Source of the DNA: Chiua virens
Lineage: Eukaryota > Basidiomycota > Agaricomycetes > Boletales > Boletaceae
DNA length: 64,000 nt
Assembly (NCBI GenBank): GCA_019787685.1
Contig: JAHNUO010000006.1
Location: forward strand, 1,674,001-1,738,000
Reading direction: 5' to 3'
Part shown: in pieces, positions 40,194 to 52,310 of the stretch
Layout: each line of letters begins with the position of its first letter
How positions within the stretch are numbered: the stretch's first letter is position 1
Position numbers and translations under genes: made by a program
Notes under the pieces: model-generated
Databases searched by the model: none
Seen by the model: only the letters and a program-made list of their open reading frames with translations
What the model was told of the DNA's origin: nothing

Positions 40194-42025
40194 ATGCCAC
40201 CAACCCGCGTGTCTACCATCACGCACGATCTCTCTATTGGTCCTCGAAATCGCTCAGGTTCGCCGATGATTACTACTAGGGCGACGGATCTGAAAAGGAC
40301 AGGACGCTTCCTCGCAGAACAAAAGACTACTGGCACGAATCGCGCTGCAAGTGTACCCTTGAGCCAACCAGAACATCCGAGGCTGGGTAAACCTTGACGT
40401 CCCCATTAGCGTGATACGTGTATTGACGTTCGTCATGGTAGACTCCTTACGGTTAAGGAAACAAAGTGAGCATGCTTATCCATGCGGTCTGTCCAGAGGT
40501 CTTGATGATCGCAGAGCCGTCACCTGTCGAAGATATACCACCATCCAACGTGCCAAGTGAGGACGGACACCATAGCATCAAATTCGCGGACTAACTCGAC
40601 TCATAGCTCGCGGTCGCAAACGTGACTTCAAGTTGACTTGCGCTTCGCCCCAAGCAGATGGCAAAGCTAGCACTTTGGCCACGGTCCAAGACCCAATTGC
40701 TGATTCCAACGAACACCGACCACGGAAGAAACTGAAGCGATCCTTGTCCACTCCCCCTGCATCCAGGCCATCTCAACTTTCCACGCATCTGCAATCACGA
40801 AGGCGTTCCCGCTCGAGAGCTGGTTCACCCACAACGGATGTTGAGTATAACTCATCCTCACGCGTTTCTCGGCTTGCTCGCAGGCTCTTTTTCAACAACG
40901 AACTTAACTCAGATATTTATACCCACCTTGCAGACCCGGGTAACGCGGGAAGCCTACTGAGGGAACCATCTATTCAATCTGTTATATCGTCGACTCCAAG
41001 CGAGATGGTTGGTTCGCAGTCTATGAAAAAGTTCAGGGGACGCAAAAGGAAAGTCGTCGATTTCACAGACGAGAACGCGAAAAAAAATCTGATGGAGGAG
41101 TGGGCAAGAATGCGTCAGTCCCAAGGTACTCTGCCACTTTCGGGGATAGATGATAATACCTGCATTTCCCGGACGGTTTTGCGCGACGCTCAAAAAGGAG
41201 ATGGATCTGTTTCATCTATGCAACGAGGAGCGGTAACGTCTCCAGACCCTGGTATCACAGAGGCCACACAAACAACAATGGACGCTTCCAATGGCGGTTC
41301 ATCTTCCGCTCGAACTCTCGGGCCCGCAGGTACAGATACCTCAGGCAACACACTATTAGACCATGAAGGTTCCGTACTGCATGCTGACAGCGCAATTGAG
41401 TTGCCGATTATTCCCGAAGCAGACATCGTGGCTCCATCAACCTCAATTCCCGATTCCCCCATGGACAGAGGTTCTCCTGATAACAGCCAGACCGCCGTTC
41501 CGGGACCTACATCTCGTCTCGAATCGAGAACCCCACCACCGACCCTTTGCACCTCAACCTCGCAAAATGATTCTGTTGATACCATACACGCGAAATTCAC
41601 GAACTTGCCCGTAAATGGACAGGCAAAAGGCACGAAACTTGACAATCCTTCGAAGTATAGTCATTCGACCACCTTCCCCGAATCGCACTCCTTTGACGAC
41701 ACTGGAATTCCCCTCGATTCCGACGAAGATTTCCATATGCTTGACATTCCGGAACTCTTTACTTTGCCCTGGGTGTCCGTGGCATCTCATCTATATGTGC
41801 CACCTGGTCTCGGGAAACTCATTTCTGGTAAGTAAGTATTCGTCGCATGCCAGAGTAGGTTTCATGTGTCCATGACAAGGGATGAGAGAGCAATTGACCA
41901 TGGAGGCGCGGGCTCGTGGGAGAGCGGAAGAACTATATCAAGAAGAATTACGCCGACGTATAGCCGCAGAGAAAGTCATAGAGGAGTTGCGGGCAGAGTT
42001 GGAGAAACGGGAGAAAGACCTGTAA
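40194..42025 (+). CDS. Hypothetical basic, Ser-rich protein with C-terminal coiled coil
   Basis: Not recognised. MPPTRVSTITHDLS starts a mostly disordered protein with basic patches (RGRKRDFKL, RPRKKLKRS, KKFRGRKRKVVDFTDENAKKNL) that could serve nuclear import. The C terminus, after an intron at about 41826-41880, is a strongly predicted coiled coil (ARGRAEELYQEELRRRIAAEKV and following). The intron at 40466-40496 would be only 31 bases, so the exon structure near 40380-40620 is tentative. The function is unknown. Confidence 0.6.
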
Positions 42026-42498
42026 CAGCTTGTCGAGTCTCCAGAACAGATACATACTTGCCACTTCCACTTCCCTCTGACGGAGTCAACAAGCAACCTT
42101 CGGGGTCCTGTGAAGGTCGAAATTTCTTATCCAATATAATATCTGGTTGGGTTATGATACAAACAAGTCTTGAGAGGACATATCGAAGGAGAAAAGGAAA
42201 GGCATGCGGTAATTTATTTCTGTAACCCCAAGACGGGATTCCAAAGGGATGAAACCAAAAGTTTATGGTGGTATAAATAAATTGGCAAGTAGCTGGGTAC
42301 AACACGATGCTTGATATTATTTAACACAGGATGGCAAGACGCGGCTTTTCTTGGGTCCATGGTCAAGTGCCCGAATCGAAGATTAAAAATAAACAAGAAG
42401 TCTGCTGACGTTGAATCTTCGTTATAGGTGCACCAGAGTGCCTACCATAAGGTTACGAAGTATGCTTTTCGATACGCAATAGGATCGGCGGGGAGTCT
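42026..42498. other. Convergent intergenic region
   Basis: About 470 bases between two convergent hypothetical genes, expected to hold both 3' ends and polyadenylation signals. I see no gene or repeat in it. Confidence 0.4.
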
Positions 42499-43786
42499 TC
42501 AATGCCACAGTTCGCCGACCTGGGATCCGTCTAGCGACGAAATATTTAGTGCTCTGACTGCCTCATAGTCTCCGAGGCTACCAGCTCCATTCGCCATGGC
42601 TAGCGTAAGGGCTGCTATCACCTTCTCCGCGCTAGAGGCCGAGTTAGAGATGGAACCGGTCGATGGATGGGAGGGTGATTGAGGCGGTGAGACCATGGGC
42701 GAGGACAAGGATTGTACATCCTCCGCGTACGAGGTTGATGAAAATCGATCCACCGAAGAAGCGAGAGAATAAGAAGTGGGATGAGACAAGGTTGGTTTGA
42801 ATGCATTGGTATGAAGTGAATTTGTAGAGTCAAAAGATGTGTGGAATGAGGACAACTCCGATGACTGATTGATGGTGGTGGTGGTGGTGTTAGAAGGGAC
42901 ATGCGATGCGTACTGGAAGATGTTAGAAATAAGGGAGAGTCGACCAGATGAATTGGTCTCGTGGAAGTTTGTGTCGTCCATCGCTCCCAGGCTGGACGAA
43001 CGCTTTTGTCTTGGATGGATGGACTCACTCGGAGTGCTCGCAAGGATCAAGACGTCGTCGTCGTCGTCTGATACGGTGACTTTTCCAGTTACCTTAGTAG
43101 TGGGTACACTGGGGGAATAACGCTTCCTGCGACGCTTCTCGAGGACTTTCGCCCGAGAGTGTTGAGCGGATCTGGAGCGTGAATCCTCGAACTCGCGCAT
43201 ACGCTTGATAAACCCTTCGCCATTCTCCTGGACGCTTCGCTGAAGCTCCGAGAAGGCCTCTGATCGGAGGCGAGCGAGTTCCGATTGGGATGATTCACAT
43301 GCATCTTCGTGGAAGAAAGGCACGGTGAAAGAGGGGCTATGAGCACTGTGGGTGGTAACGTTGCCTTTGCAGAAGGGGTGACTGGGGAAGAGAAGGAAAT
43401 CCGCAGAAGTCGCAGGGAAGAGGGGCGTGTGTGGGGCAGAGGAGCTGGAGCTTGCAGTGCTGTCTGCGGAGGTGGGCGTGGAGCACCGAGTTGCGTCCGC
43501 GGGCTGGAGAGATAGGAAGATGAGAAAACGATGAATAGGAAAGGGAGAGAGATGCACGTACGGAGATGTCTCTGCGAGGCCTCTTCCCGGTCCTCCAGAT
43601 ATCGAGATGACATCGTTGCGAGTCAGAGAGCGTGGGGGTGTCGCGATGAGACGAGTGGGCTCGCTTGTGTGCGGGTCGCCACGAGGGTGTGGGGACGGGG
43701 GACGGTGACGGTGACGAGGCAGAGTGTGATCGACGACGACAACTGAGCGCGAATGGCAACGACGACGAGGACATCGACATCGACAT
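42499..43786 (-). CDS. Hypothetical Ser-rich nuclear-type protein
   Basis: Not recognised. Two exons joined by one intron (donor GTACGTGC after GKRPRRDIS). MSMSMSSSSLPF starts a low-complexity region. A more conserved-looking helical part follows (SQSELARLRSEAFSELQRSVQENGEGFIKRM), then a basic stretch (KVLEKRRRKRYSP) that may be a nuclear signal, an acidic run (SDDDDD, encoded by a GTC-rich triplet tract) and a short C-terminal helix (AEKVIAALTLAMANGAG). Nuclear location is inference. Confidence 0.6.
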
Positions 43787-43991
43787 CGACCGTCAACTCG
43801 AGTGCGATCTTGTTCGGTGCCAGAACGTGACCGTGATATTATGTGACATGACGTGACACTCCCTAGTCACACCATGACATACACCATATGAGTCAACTCT
43901 TCCACTCTACAAAACAAAAGCTCGTATTCCCTCCTCTCCCTTCCTCGCTCCCCCTCCATCTATTCCACCATCAGACATGCGCTCTGGCTCA

Positions 43992-46842
43992 TCACATTAG
44001 ACTTACCTCTGCCAGCACCCTCCTTGCTGTCGGTGGAATCCTCTGTTTCAATACAGCAGTGTATATTGAATCATCTGCACTGTCCAAGGATCGCATAACA
44101 CTGCCTAGCGCTGATATCCTCGTGCTTGCGCGGGTGTATGCCCCTGTAAATTGTTCGGCGGCGTTGAATTTTTCTGAACTTGGCGCTTACCAGTCGTATC
44201 GTCTCCGAACTCCAATAAGCGTGTCAATGCATCACATATCGTAGGTAGCACGATCAGTGCCAAGGCTTCATCCTCGCGAGGATACTGCCGTGAACATACC
44301 AGCAGTGCTATGTCCAGCAAGTACTCCAATCCCTCTAAATAGGTCAGTGGCTCGACGCTGATGACGGAAGAGGTAATATACAGCGCAAAGGCAGCTGAAC
44401 GATGCCGAATTTAGGCCAATATTGCATCGGTAAACCATGCCTACTTACACGCCACGAAGAGGTTCACCTCTCCTGTATACATTCCGAGGTGCCATATTAC
44501 CTCATCGTCGGCAGCCAGTGAGACTTTGCTGATTAGAAATCCAGTCTGGGATAAATTTGCAATTGCGAGGAACACAAGGAACACTTCGTGAAGTAATCTC
44601 CGGTCGTTGGCGGGCATTGCAAAGATTCGTTCCCCGACCGCTTCTGCAAACTCGACGAATGGATCCATGTTTAACGGATTGACACCTTTGAACATCATGA
44701 CGACAACAAACTGCATCAGCTGGGCCACATAAACTTCCCCGGATTTCGGAAGGCCATCTGCGGAAAATACCCTGTACCAACCGGATTCCCATGCCGTAGA
44801 ATAGTTGTATTATGAGACGCTTACCTTGTACGTGTAAAGCCTAAAATCGGTCAGAAGCTTATTGATGAAAAGAAATTTAAACCGCACTCTGGCAAAGGGC
44901 TTCACGAAAATATAAGTCCTTATCCTCGGCAGCTGCCTTCCACGCGTCGTGGATGCATTGTTTTTCCATCAGCGCAAGACACTCGATGATCGTATCATTT
45001 ACTGCCGGCGCCTCTATCACGTGTAGGTAAACTAGATTTGAAGGCTCACGAATAAAATTCTGATCATTCTGTGATGAATAGCCAAAGAGAACGATCAGTG
45101 CTTTGCAGCATTCCTTCGAATTTTGAATTCCACATGAATTTTGGTTGATCCACTGCGAAATCAACCGGCAAGCCCCATGAAGTACGCTCATCATGCTTGG
45201 TGAGAGTTGCCTGGGATGTCCGCAGGCAGAAAGTACCAAATTGAGTCGAAAGACCAGGTCCTGAAGAATGTCAGTCGCATGCCCAGTGTAAAACATGGCA
45301 TCTTACGATCATTACACTGATCACCGCTGTTTGATTGTTCGACCTACTGTTAGTGGACATCAAATCCGAGACATCCAGCGACGCTCCGGTGGTTGCGTTG
45401 TAATATTGGATGTATGCGGTCGTCTAGAGCCCTAAGATGTGTTCCGTGCACGAAGAAGAATGACCTACGATGTACAAGATCGTGTCCGCATGACAATTGC
45501 GATATTCTAACCAGATGCTCCACGTCCACTGCGGAATAATCCCCCATCGCAGGACGACGCTCGTGGGGATATCAAGATGATCCACAGGATTCAAAACGTT
45601 GGTTGGGGTAAGATGTCCCCCCAGGTCTAGAACGAATCGCAAAAGCTGCATGACGGTGGCCATCGTCTGAGGGCGAAAGCCAGTTACATGCTCTAAATCA
45701 ATCGCAGCTCGTGCCATGTCAGTAGCCTAGAGTAACCGTCACATCAGTCGTTGAGAAAAGGTCCGGCATTTCTCACCGCAAACAGAGAAATCGCCATTGC
45801 GCTCGTGAGACGTTCTTGTTGGATGAGGTACCGCTGGCTAGGTTCCAATACTGAACGGAGCTCGTCCGCCCGAGTCGCGCTTTGTCTTACAAATTCCGCG
45901 AATATGGAATGTAATTTGATGATGCTGCAGAAAAAGGCGCCATTATTTGATATTGTTCTGATCGCGCTTTGTAGGTGACTGACGTATTGTCCACACCTGC
46001 TTGCCCTGAAAGGGCGGGATGCAAAATATACCTTCCCAATATCAACCTGATAGACAAACGTTTCGCAGCCAGCGATGCTCGCTCTGACAAGAGCATTGAC
46101 GGTAGCATATCCCAGTTATCTACGTCATGTAAGGTGCATCCTTGTCTAGGTGGAATATACCCTACCTGGTAGCTGTATTGCGGCACGAAGATTATCTTCT
46201 TCTCTCTGCCCCTTCAAGGACTCTGGAAGAGACTGGTCACTATCAAGGCCCGCTGCGATGAACGCAACCACGTCGCCCAGCTTTGCCAAGACGACGTCCA
46301 CCCAGCATATAACCGCCAAGGGTGTAGAGTTTGGTTTGAAGTCCCTTGTAGCAATGACACGGAAGAGACGACGGTACTGGAAGAGGAGATGCAGGAAGGA
46401 TGATCTAACTGGATTCACCAAAAATATGAGGGAGTACAACTTGAAAAGACGGACAGGACCGCGTGACGCACGTATACTGGCAACATCTGGTATAAAATCA
46501 GACGAACTATCGGCACCTGATTCCGGTCCCTGTTGGAGTACAGTATCGAACAAGGCGAGTATCGTGTATGCACAATTTTGAATGAGACCGTGAAGCGCGT
46601 TATCCTGCCCTTGGGTTCATAAATGGATACTAGGATGGGAGTGTGGAGTGGCATACCTTGCGAACGAGTCGGAAGTCGAGTGTCGCGAGGGTGTCTACAG
46701 CCCACCTGACGGTACTAGTATCCCGGCTTGTTAGACCCGGGTCTGGTCGCGTCGCAGACAGGTGCGCGAATCTCGCCAAGGTGGAGATCGATTCAGTGAG
46801 GAGCTCGGACTCGGGCTCAGAATCGGTCTCGCTGGTGGACAT
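43992..46842 (-). CDS. Hypothetical multi-exon helical protein (HEAT/armadillo-like)
   Basis: Not recognised. MSTSETDSEPESELL starts an all-helical protein with repeated hydrophobic helices (VRWAVDTLATLDFRL, ICWVDVVLAKLGDVVAFIA, LIQQERLTSAMAISLFA, TMATVMQLLRFVLDLGGHL, MAQLMQFVVVMMFKG, LLHEVFLVFLAIANLSQ). This suggests an armadillo-type scaffold, by pattern only. About eight GT-AG introns fit. The joins around 44820-44880, through a 16-base exon, leave a one-base frame mismatch, and the junction near 44340-44450 is not resolved. The stop at 43992 is my best reading of the 3' end and may be wrong by a few hundred bases. Confidence 0.5.
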
Positions 46843-47085
46843 GGAGGAGATAAAGCTTGTGGCACCGAGGCGGGTGAAGTCAAAGTACTACAAACTTCTT
46901 GCTCAGCATCAAAGAAAACCTCGCAAGTTCACCCTCAGGATTATTGGGAACTAGTACAGTGGAGATCACAGTCCCTTTATCGACTTCAAATACGAAGTAA
47001 TCTCCGTATTACATTCAAGATGCCCTTCATTTTTCGAGAATATAGACTCGAACGCTTGGGTTGAATCTGCCGTCTGCGTGAAGCG

Positions 47086-47928
47086 TCAGATAAACCAGGT
47101 CACCAGGAAGAAGTGTAGCGCGAGCACCGCTCTATCGCAAAACTGGACGGATTGCCATAGCTCATCTTCCTCGGCTCGTATAGCCAGCAGCATTTCCCGT
47201 CGAGCAGCAGACATTCCACCCTGGAAGCCTTTGTCGTCACCCGATTTGCGAGCAGAAACCTGGACCTCCTTTGCCTCTGCAGCCTTCTTCTCTTTCTTTG
47301 GAGCAGAGACGACCGGAAGAACCTCATCGGGGTCTGGGGGAGGGCCATCATCACTTTCGGAGTCCGACCCCCCTGCTCTTGATCGTCGCGATTTTCGGGA
47401 CATGGTATCAAGGTACGTCAAGGTCGGTCGAAATTGGTGCGTTTCACTGATGGGTACAAGGTGTAATCGGCCTTGTGAATTCTTGATCAGAAAGGAGTAC
47501 GCCATTTAAAGATTTCTCAAGATAAAGTTCTCACCGTCGCGCACAACGCCGAGCATATATGCACCACAGTGAGGGATGGAATCACTCCTCAATCGGCTGT
47601 CTGTCAACCTGGGTTCCTCCCCTTCTCTCTGCTTCGTCTGATCTTCTTGATTCTTCTCGCGATCGTCCTCGCGCTGCGAAGTCCCGAGTTCCTTGCTCTT
47701 CTCATGGTTCCATACTTCGGGGCGTGCATCAACCGGCACATGGAACTCGATCTTGCGAGACTCGGGTTTGACACGAGCGCGGATCCGCTTTCCACTGATA
47801 GTCGCTGACGGGGGTGCTTGGAGTGGGCGGTTAAGAAGGGGGAATTGGTGAATGTGCACGTTTGGACTCAGCCTGTCCGAGTAGTGGATGGGGAGGACGC
47901 TTACGAGCTCATCATTTTCGAGTTCCAT
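47086..47928 (-). CDS. RPC37: RNA polymerase III subunit RPC5 (Rpc37)
   Basis: Pol III subunit of the Rpc53/Rpc37 TFIIF-like pair, involved in termination and reinitiation. MELENDELVSVLPIHYSD is followed by HQFPLLNRPL, the dimerisation-type IRARVKPESRKIEFHVPVD, and CGAYMLGVVRDG joined to RLHLVPISETHQFRPTLTYLD. The join uses an intron at 47472-47534. Without it an in-frame TAA would appear to split the gene in two. The C-terminal part is charged (SRAGGSDSESDDG, PKKEKKAAEAKE) with a short helix MSAARREMLLAIRAEEDELW. Its start codon lies only 27 bases from the stop of the upstream membrane-protein gene on the same strand. Confidence 0.85.
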
Positions 47929-47955
47929 CGCAGGATGCCGTGAGAAAAACGGATA

Positions 47956-50124
47956 TTAATCCGGTACGTAGCTACGACAAATGGCTGACATAGCAAAAGA
48001 GTGTCCTTCGTCTGGAGGTTCACCGGACGGTACGCTACAAAATACGCTTCTCCTGACACACTCTTCTGGAGATTTCTGAGCGCACGGAGATCCCAGAGGT
48101 GGATCTCCTTCCATGCTCACCGTCGAACGAATGCACTCATCGGCAACATGGTGTCTATCAGCGGAAGTTCGGGGAAGCGACTCAGCATCTATGGTTGGGG
48201 ACATATTCGACGTGCCACTCGTTGACGCTGTTAGGGAATGTAGATCTCCCCGTGAAGAACTGGCTGATCCGGAGAATAAACGACGCGTAGACGGGTCAGA
48301 CGGCGATATGTTTATGTCGTAGTGTGCGGCAGAACGACGCCGGCGTGCACTAGAAAACATCCCCAGAGTGCGCGCTGGCTGTGGCGCGTCCCGTAGAAGT
48401 TCCGCGGTGGTACGGTCCGTATGCAAATCCTGGTACCAAACCGATGGTTGGAGGAGTAATGTCTCATCTTCATGACGCCGAATCACGCGCCCGAAACTGT
48501 GCATTACCAGCAGAGATATGAGCGCCCCTACGGAATCAAACGTTAGCTATCATTCATTCAAGTTACGATCGCACACTGACAGTCAAGGGCGACCCAGATG
48601 GTGGTGTTGATGCCACCTGCGCTCTTCACCCCAACAAGAGTCATGGCCACGGACACAACAGTGAAAACAGTGATTACGGCGGTGTAACATAACTAGATGG
48701 CATAGGTTCAGAACGCGCTCAAAGCAAAACCTGATTTGATATACCTCATCTCTTACGACCTTCTGGAAGAGAGATATCCTGGGAACGTAACGGGTGAAGC
48801 GGCTCATGGAAGGGTGCGTAGGAGAAGTGGGTCCTTTAGTTGTGGTCGGCATTTCCATTGCCCAGGAACGGGAAGCGGGGTGGTGCGGGTGTACCGCGGA
48901 AGGGAACGAGATCGGGCGTTTGGAATCCTGAATAGTGTCTGTATTGCCTGGAGTATTACAGTTCTGCATTTTCTGTGATTCGTCATGAAGAGTAGAGGCA
49001 CGGCTGGGCAACAGGGGCCGATTGGTAGGTGGTGCATCGTTGGACCGGACTTTACAACGTCGAAGGGAATCTGCAGTGTCCTTTCGAGGGTCATTTGGCT
49101 GGATTGGAGGGACATCATCGAGGGAAAGATGTACAGAGATACGGCCTCGAACCGCTAGTCCGTGGGATTTCGACACCACATACAAGACTGTTGGAGACAT
49201 CAACGGAGTTCATCAGGATTGCAAAGGTTACCAACAGCATGCACAAATGAAGAATGACTCGGCAAGCAAGATCGTAACAAATACTGGGGAGAGACCCGCA
49301 GTTGGTCTGTAACAACGGCCTGAAAGAGGATGAGATGGCGAGCTGCAGATTGAGTAGGGAGGTACCTGCCTGAGAGACTACGGAGGCTACGAAGATCAAT
49401 CACATCGACGATAAGGACGACGGCAGAAGCAGTGCACAACGTTGCCAGAGTGCCTGAGACAAAGCGATTATTATCCAAGCATCTATATACTTTTGCACCC
49501 AATATGCCAGTGACCTGCGAAAAGGTTTGGTGAGTCTGCCGGGTGCTGCTAGGGGGTGGAACGAACCAATAATAAGAGGGACACGCCGCTGGTGACGGAG
49601 GTGATGCGTAAAGTGCTAAGCACAAGTGTTAAATGTGACTCGGAGGTTGGAAAAAGACGGCACGAGACTCACACAGAGCAATTAGCGGATCTGTTAAACT
49701 GAGCGACAATGATTGGAATGATTGCAATCGGACCCAGGAGCTGGCTGAAGAAAAGGACGTGAAGAAGAGCTTTTTTCTTAACGTTGCCCCTCCAGAGGTA
49801 GATTGCTGCTGTGAAAACATTGCGGAGAAAGATGATCAAGAGAGAGCCGGTGATAATGAGGAATATGTTGTTTATCCTGAGGTCGTCAAGGAGTGGAGGG
49901 GCAAGAAGGGAGCCGTCGGCAAGGGTATAGTACATCGGCTGGAACGAGTCGGGAGAAGAGCCTGGATAAAAGCGAGGAAAGTCTGAAATGGAGATCAAAG
50001 TGGATAGATTAACGATTACGGGGTTGGACATGGAGGGTTGGGCGCGGGGAGTGATGGGTGGGGAGTGGGTGGGTAGATGTGAGGGATGGGGGGTGGGGAC
50101 AAAGGAAGATGGGATGGAAGGCAT
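47956..50124 (-). CDS. Putative seven-transmembrane protein with large third loop
   Basis: Not recognised by name. Seven hydrophobic segments: NIFLIITGSLLIIFLRNVF, VLFFSQLLGPIAIIPIIVA, TSVTSGVSLLLVTGILGA, TLATLCTASAVVLIVDVI, ILHLCMLLVTFAILM, VITVFTVVSVAMTLVGV and TTIWVALDWALISLLVM. Between TM5 and TM6 is a ~130-residue basic, Ser/Pro-rich loop, and after TM7 a ~170-residue Ser-rich tail. The layout resembles a G-protein-coupled receptor, but no diagnostic motif was seen. The start may instead be the internal MSNPVIVNLS. One frame break near 49196 behaves as an extra base, and the rest joins by GT-AG introns. It is divergent from cyclin H, with 109 bases between starts. Confidence 0.68.
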
Positions 50125-50233
50125 GAGGGGGACATGGAAGGCGAGCGGAGAGAGATCATTAAACCAAGACCTCTTGAACTTGCTTTATATGTACTTGATT
50201 AATTGTCTCACTTGCAATAACAAATCCTCCTAG
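50125..50233. promoter_or_regulatory. Short divergent promoter region, membrane protein / cyclin H
   Basis: 109 bases separate the outermost start codons. The membrane-protein leader side is G/A-rich on the plus strand. No specific element is recognised. Confidence 0.35.
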
Positions 50234-51417
50234 ATGACACCATTGTATGAGGCGAGCACACAGTTCAAAAGCTGGAGGTTCTCGCCAGAGCAGCTGGCTC
50301 TCACTCGCGCAGCTTTGAATTCTGCTGCCGTCGCTGCAATCAGGAAGACGTTCGAGGCCGACGAGGTATATCTTGTCATCGTACACACACACTCGTACAA
50401 ACTGATCCCTGCAGCTCGGTTCTTCGGCCAATGTATCCTTCTTAGACTCTCGCGAGGAGCATCTCCTCGTCAAATTGTACATTACCAAGATCCCCCAGCT
50501 CTGTGGCCATTTTCGATTCCCCGAGGAGGTCGAGGCTACCGCAATAACCTATCTCAAACGCTTCTATCTCAGAAACACCGTCATGGACTGGCATCCCAAG
50601 AACGTCATGTATGTTTATCTCTCGACTTATCTTTCCGTGACTCACGAGACAACGTTGTCCGAGTTCAGGCTGACAGCTTTATTTTTGGCGACCAAGACAA
50701 CGAACAACCCCATATCTCTGGATTCATACACGTCCAACATCCCTCGAACATCCCCTTCCGACGTCCTTGACCTCGAGTTTCTCGTGGCTCAAAGTCTGAG
50801 CTTCGAATTCGCCGTGTGGCACTCCCATCGAGCCTTGTGGGGTCTTTGGCTTGATCTCCAGGTGCGATGCCCACCAGTCGTCCGCCTTTCTGCTCATATT
50901 CCCCCAGTCGTTGTCATGTGTCTCTGAGGACCAGAGACCAAAAGATGTGTACGAGATAGCCCTCAAGCATGTCCGTAACTCACGGTTCACTGACGCTGAA
51001 CTCGTCTACGCACCGTCCCAAATAGCTCTTGCAGCCTTGTCGCTCGCTTCTCCGCCCCTTGCACAAAAGTGGCTGGACTCCAAGCTATCAGGGGCCAGCG
51101 ATGCATCACCAGAAACGATCAAAAGTGCCGTCGATGAAATTAAGACCATGATAACCCACACAGGAAATCCACCAGACGTAGAAGGAGTTCGGGAAGTGGA
51201 TCGCAGACTCAAGCTATGCAAGAATCCAGAAAAAGTAGTGGGAAGCAAGGCATATCTGGCTCGGAAGTCGGAGGAAGAACGTAAAGCAGAGGCGAAACGG
51301 AATAAAAAAGCTGAAGAGGTACGCCGTGCTCTGGAGGGCGACGATCCTTTTGGTAGTGGACTCAACGAGAGTCAGCACACAACGCGTACGGATGAACTCG
51401 ATGATGACGATGATTGA
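50234..51417 (+). CDS. CCL1: Cyclin H (TFIIH/CAK regulatory subunit)
   Basis: Cyclin partner of the Kin28/Cdk7-type kinase in TFIIH, acting on the Pol II C-terminal domain. MTPLYEASTQFKSWRFSPEQL is the family N terminus. The cyclin fold has REEHLLVKLYITKI, HFRFPEEVEATAITYLKRFYLRNTVMDWHPKNVMLTALFLATK and LEFLVAQSLSFEFAVWHSHRAL. The second fold has RPKDVYEIALKHV and LVYAPSQIALAALSLA. The C terminus is a charged helix (RKSEEERKAEAKRNKKAEE) and an acidic end. Three GT-AG introns, no frame break. Confidence 0.92.
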
Positions 51418-51886
51418 TATCTCACTGCTAACTTGTCGTTGTTTGCATTGGACATACTATATCACACAAGGATACAAATATGATGTCCCCCACATACTGA
51501 GATTAGAGCACCGTTCTAAACAATAAGTGTTCGATGGGTGTTTAATGGGGAAGTATGCTGTTGGCTACATATTGACCTTGCAGACCATGGCCACTGGCGG
51601 GTTTTGATCAGCAAGGCTTCGATAGAGCCGAAAAAAAGGGGAAGGTGGCCAGACTGTCATGCAGTCTACGCCTGGAGTGTTTCTCAACGTGGTCTGAAAA
51701 TAATAATGATTGGTAACAGTACATTTTGCTGGGTTCCATTCTTGACTAGTTCAGAAACCTGTAGAGACGGATGAGAAGAACGCGGGTGTAAACATGGGAG
51801 ACGAACAACACTGGCAATCAAACGGACAAAGAGGGGTGTCTAGACATTGTAGACGGTTTCAGAGAGTAGCAGGAGAGAGGAAATAG
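51418..51886. other. Convergent intergenic region
   Basis: About 470 bases between the 3' ends of cyclin H and the DUF1764 gene. I see no gene or repeat. Confidence 0.4.
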
Positions 51887-52237
51887 TCACTGACCTCCGC
51901 CAGCGGTAGAAATGGCTAGTTCATCTTCCTTGTAGATATTGTAGCCATCGACAGTCTTGCGACCTTTGGAGGATGAAGATGACATGGGAGATAAAGAAAA
52001 GAGAGACACACGGGGAGCGGATCCCCTGGAGTCTGTGAAACGGAGGTCGTCTGCCTTTGTGTGCTTTTTTTGCCGACGTCGTGTTTGTGAAACCGGTTTT
52101 TTGGACGAGTCGAGGACGGTTTCGGGTTGACGAGACTTGGATGGGACCTTTTTCTGCTCAGAGGACGATGTTTTAAACTTTTTCTTTGGAGGGGGCACAG
52201 AACCAGCGAAAATGTCGTCAATTTCTGAGCGGGGCAT
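51887..52237 (-). CDS. Small DUF1764-family protein
   Basis: Short conserved eukaryotic protein of unknown function. MPRSEIDDIFAGS matches the family start, followed by a Lys/Ser-rich linker and the hallmark DDLRFTDSRG, then RRKTVDGYNIYKEDELAIS at the C terminus. One intron (donor GTGTGTC) must be removed to join SAPR to RKTVDG. Open frame upstream of 52237 exists but is GC-biased repeat translation and is not part of the gene. Basic composition suggests a nuclear or nucleolar protein, which is inference. Confidence 0.85.
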   Translation of the reverse strand: MPRSEIDDIFAGSVPPPKKKFKTSSSEQKKVPSKSRQPETVLDSSKKPVSQTRRRQKKHTKADDLRFTDSRGSAPRVSLFSLSPMSSSSSKGRKTVDGYNIYKEDELAISTAGGGQ

Positions 52238-52283
52238 GTTGGCGTGCGCGGGAGAGTTTGGCGCGTGGGACAACCACATAAGT

Positions 52284-52310
52284 CGACGACGACGACGACG
52301 ACGACGACGA
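52284..52310 (+). repeat. (CGA)9 microsatellite abutting the SWI1 start codon
   Basis: Nine perfect CGA units, the last A of which is the A of the SWI1 ATG. It fills over a third of the 72-base gap between two divergent genes. It lies in the SWI1 5' leader, so length changes would not alter the protein. Confidence 0.9.

Noticed and set aside
40593..42025. Transcription-factor identity (bZIP) for the coiled-coil hypothetical
   Set aside because: Basic patches are far from the coiled coil and no basic-leucine-zipper pattern is present.
43888..44244. Plus-strand open frame of 118 codons
   Set aside because: It overlaps minus-strand exons of the helical protein gene and shows no recognisable motif, so it is most likely a shadow.
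47472..47534. Two separate genes or stop-codon readthrough in the RPC5 region, since two frames abut at an in-frame TAA
   Set aside because: A normal GT-AG intron of 63 bases removes the TAA and joins GVVRDG to RLHLVPIS, as the family requires.
52137..52309. Upstream in-frame extension of SWI1 through an Arg-rich run
   Set aside because: It overlaps the DUF1764 gene on the other strand and its Arg run is just the translated CGA repeat. The spliced ATG start at 52310 fits better.
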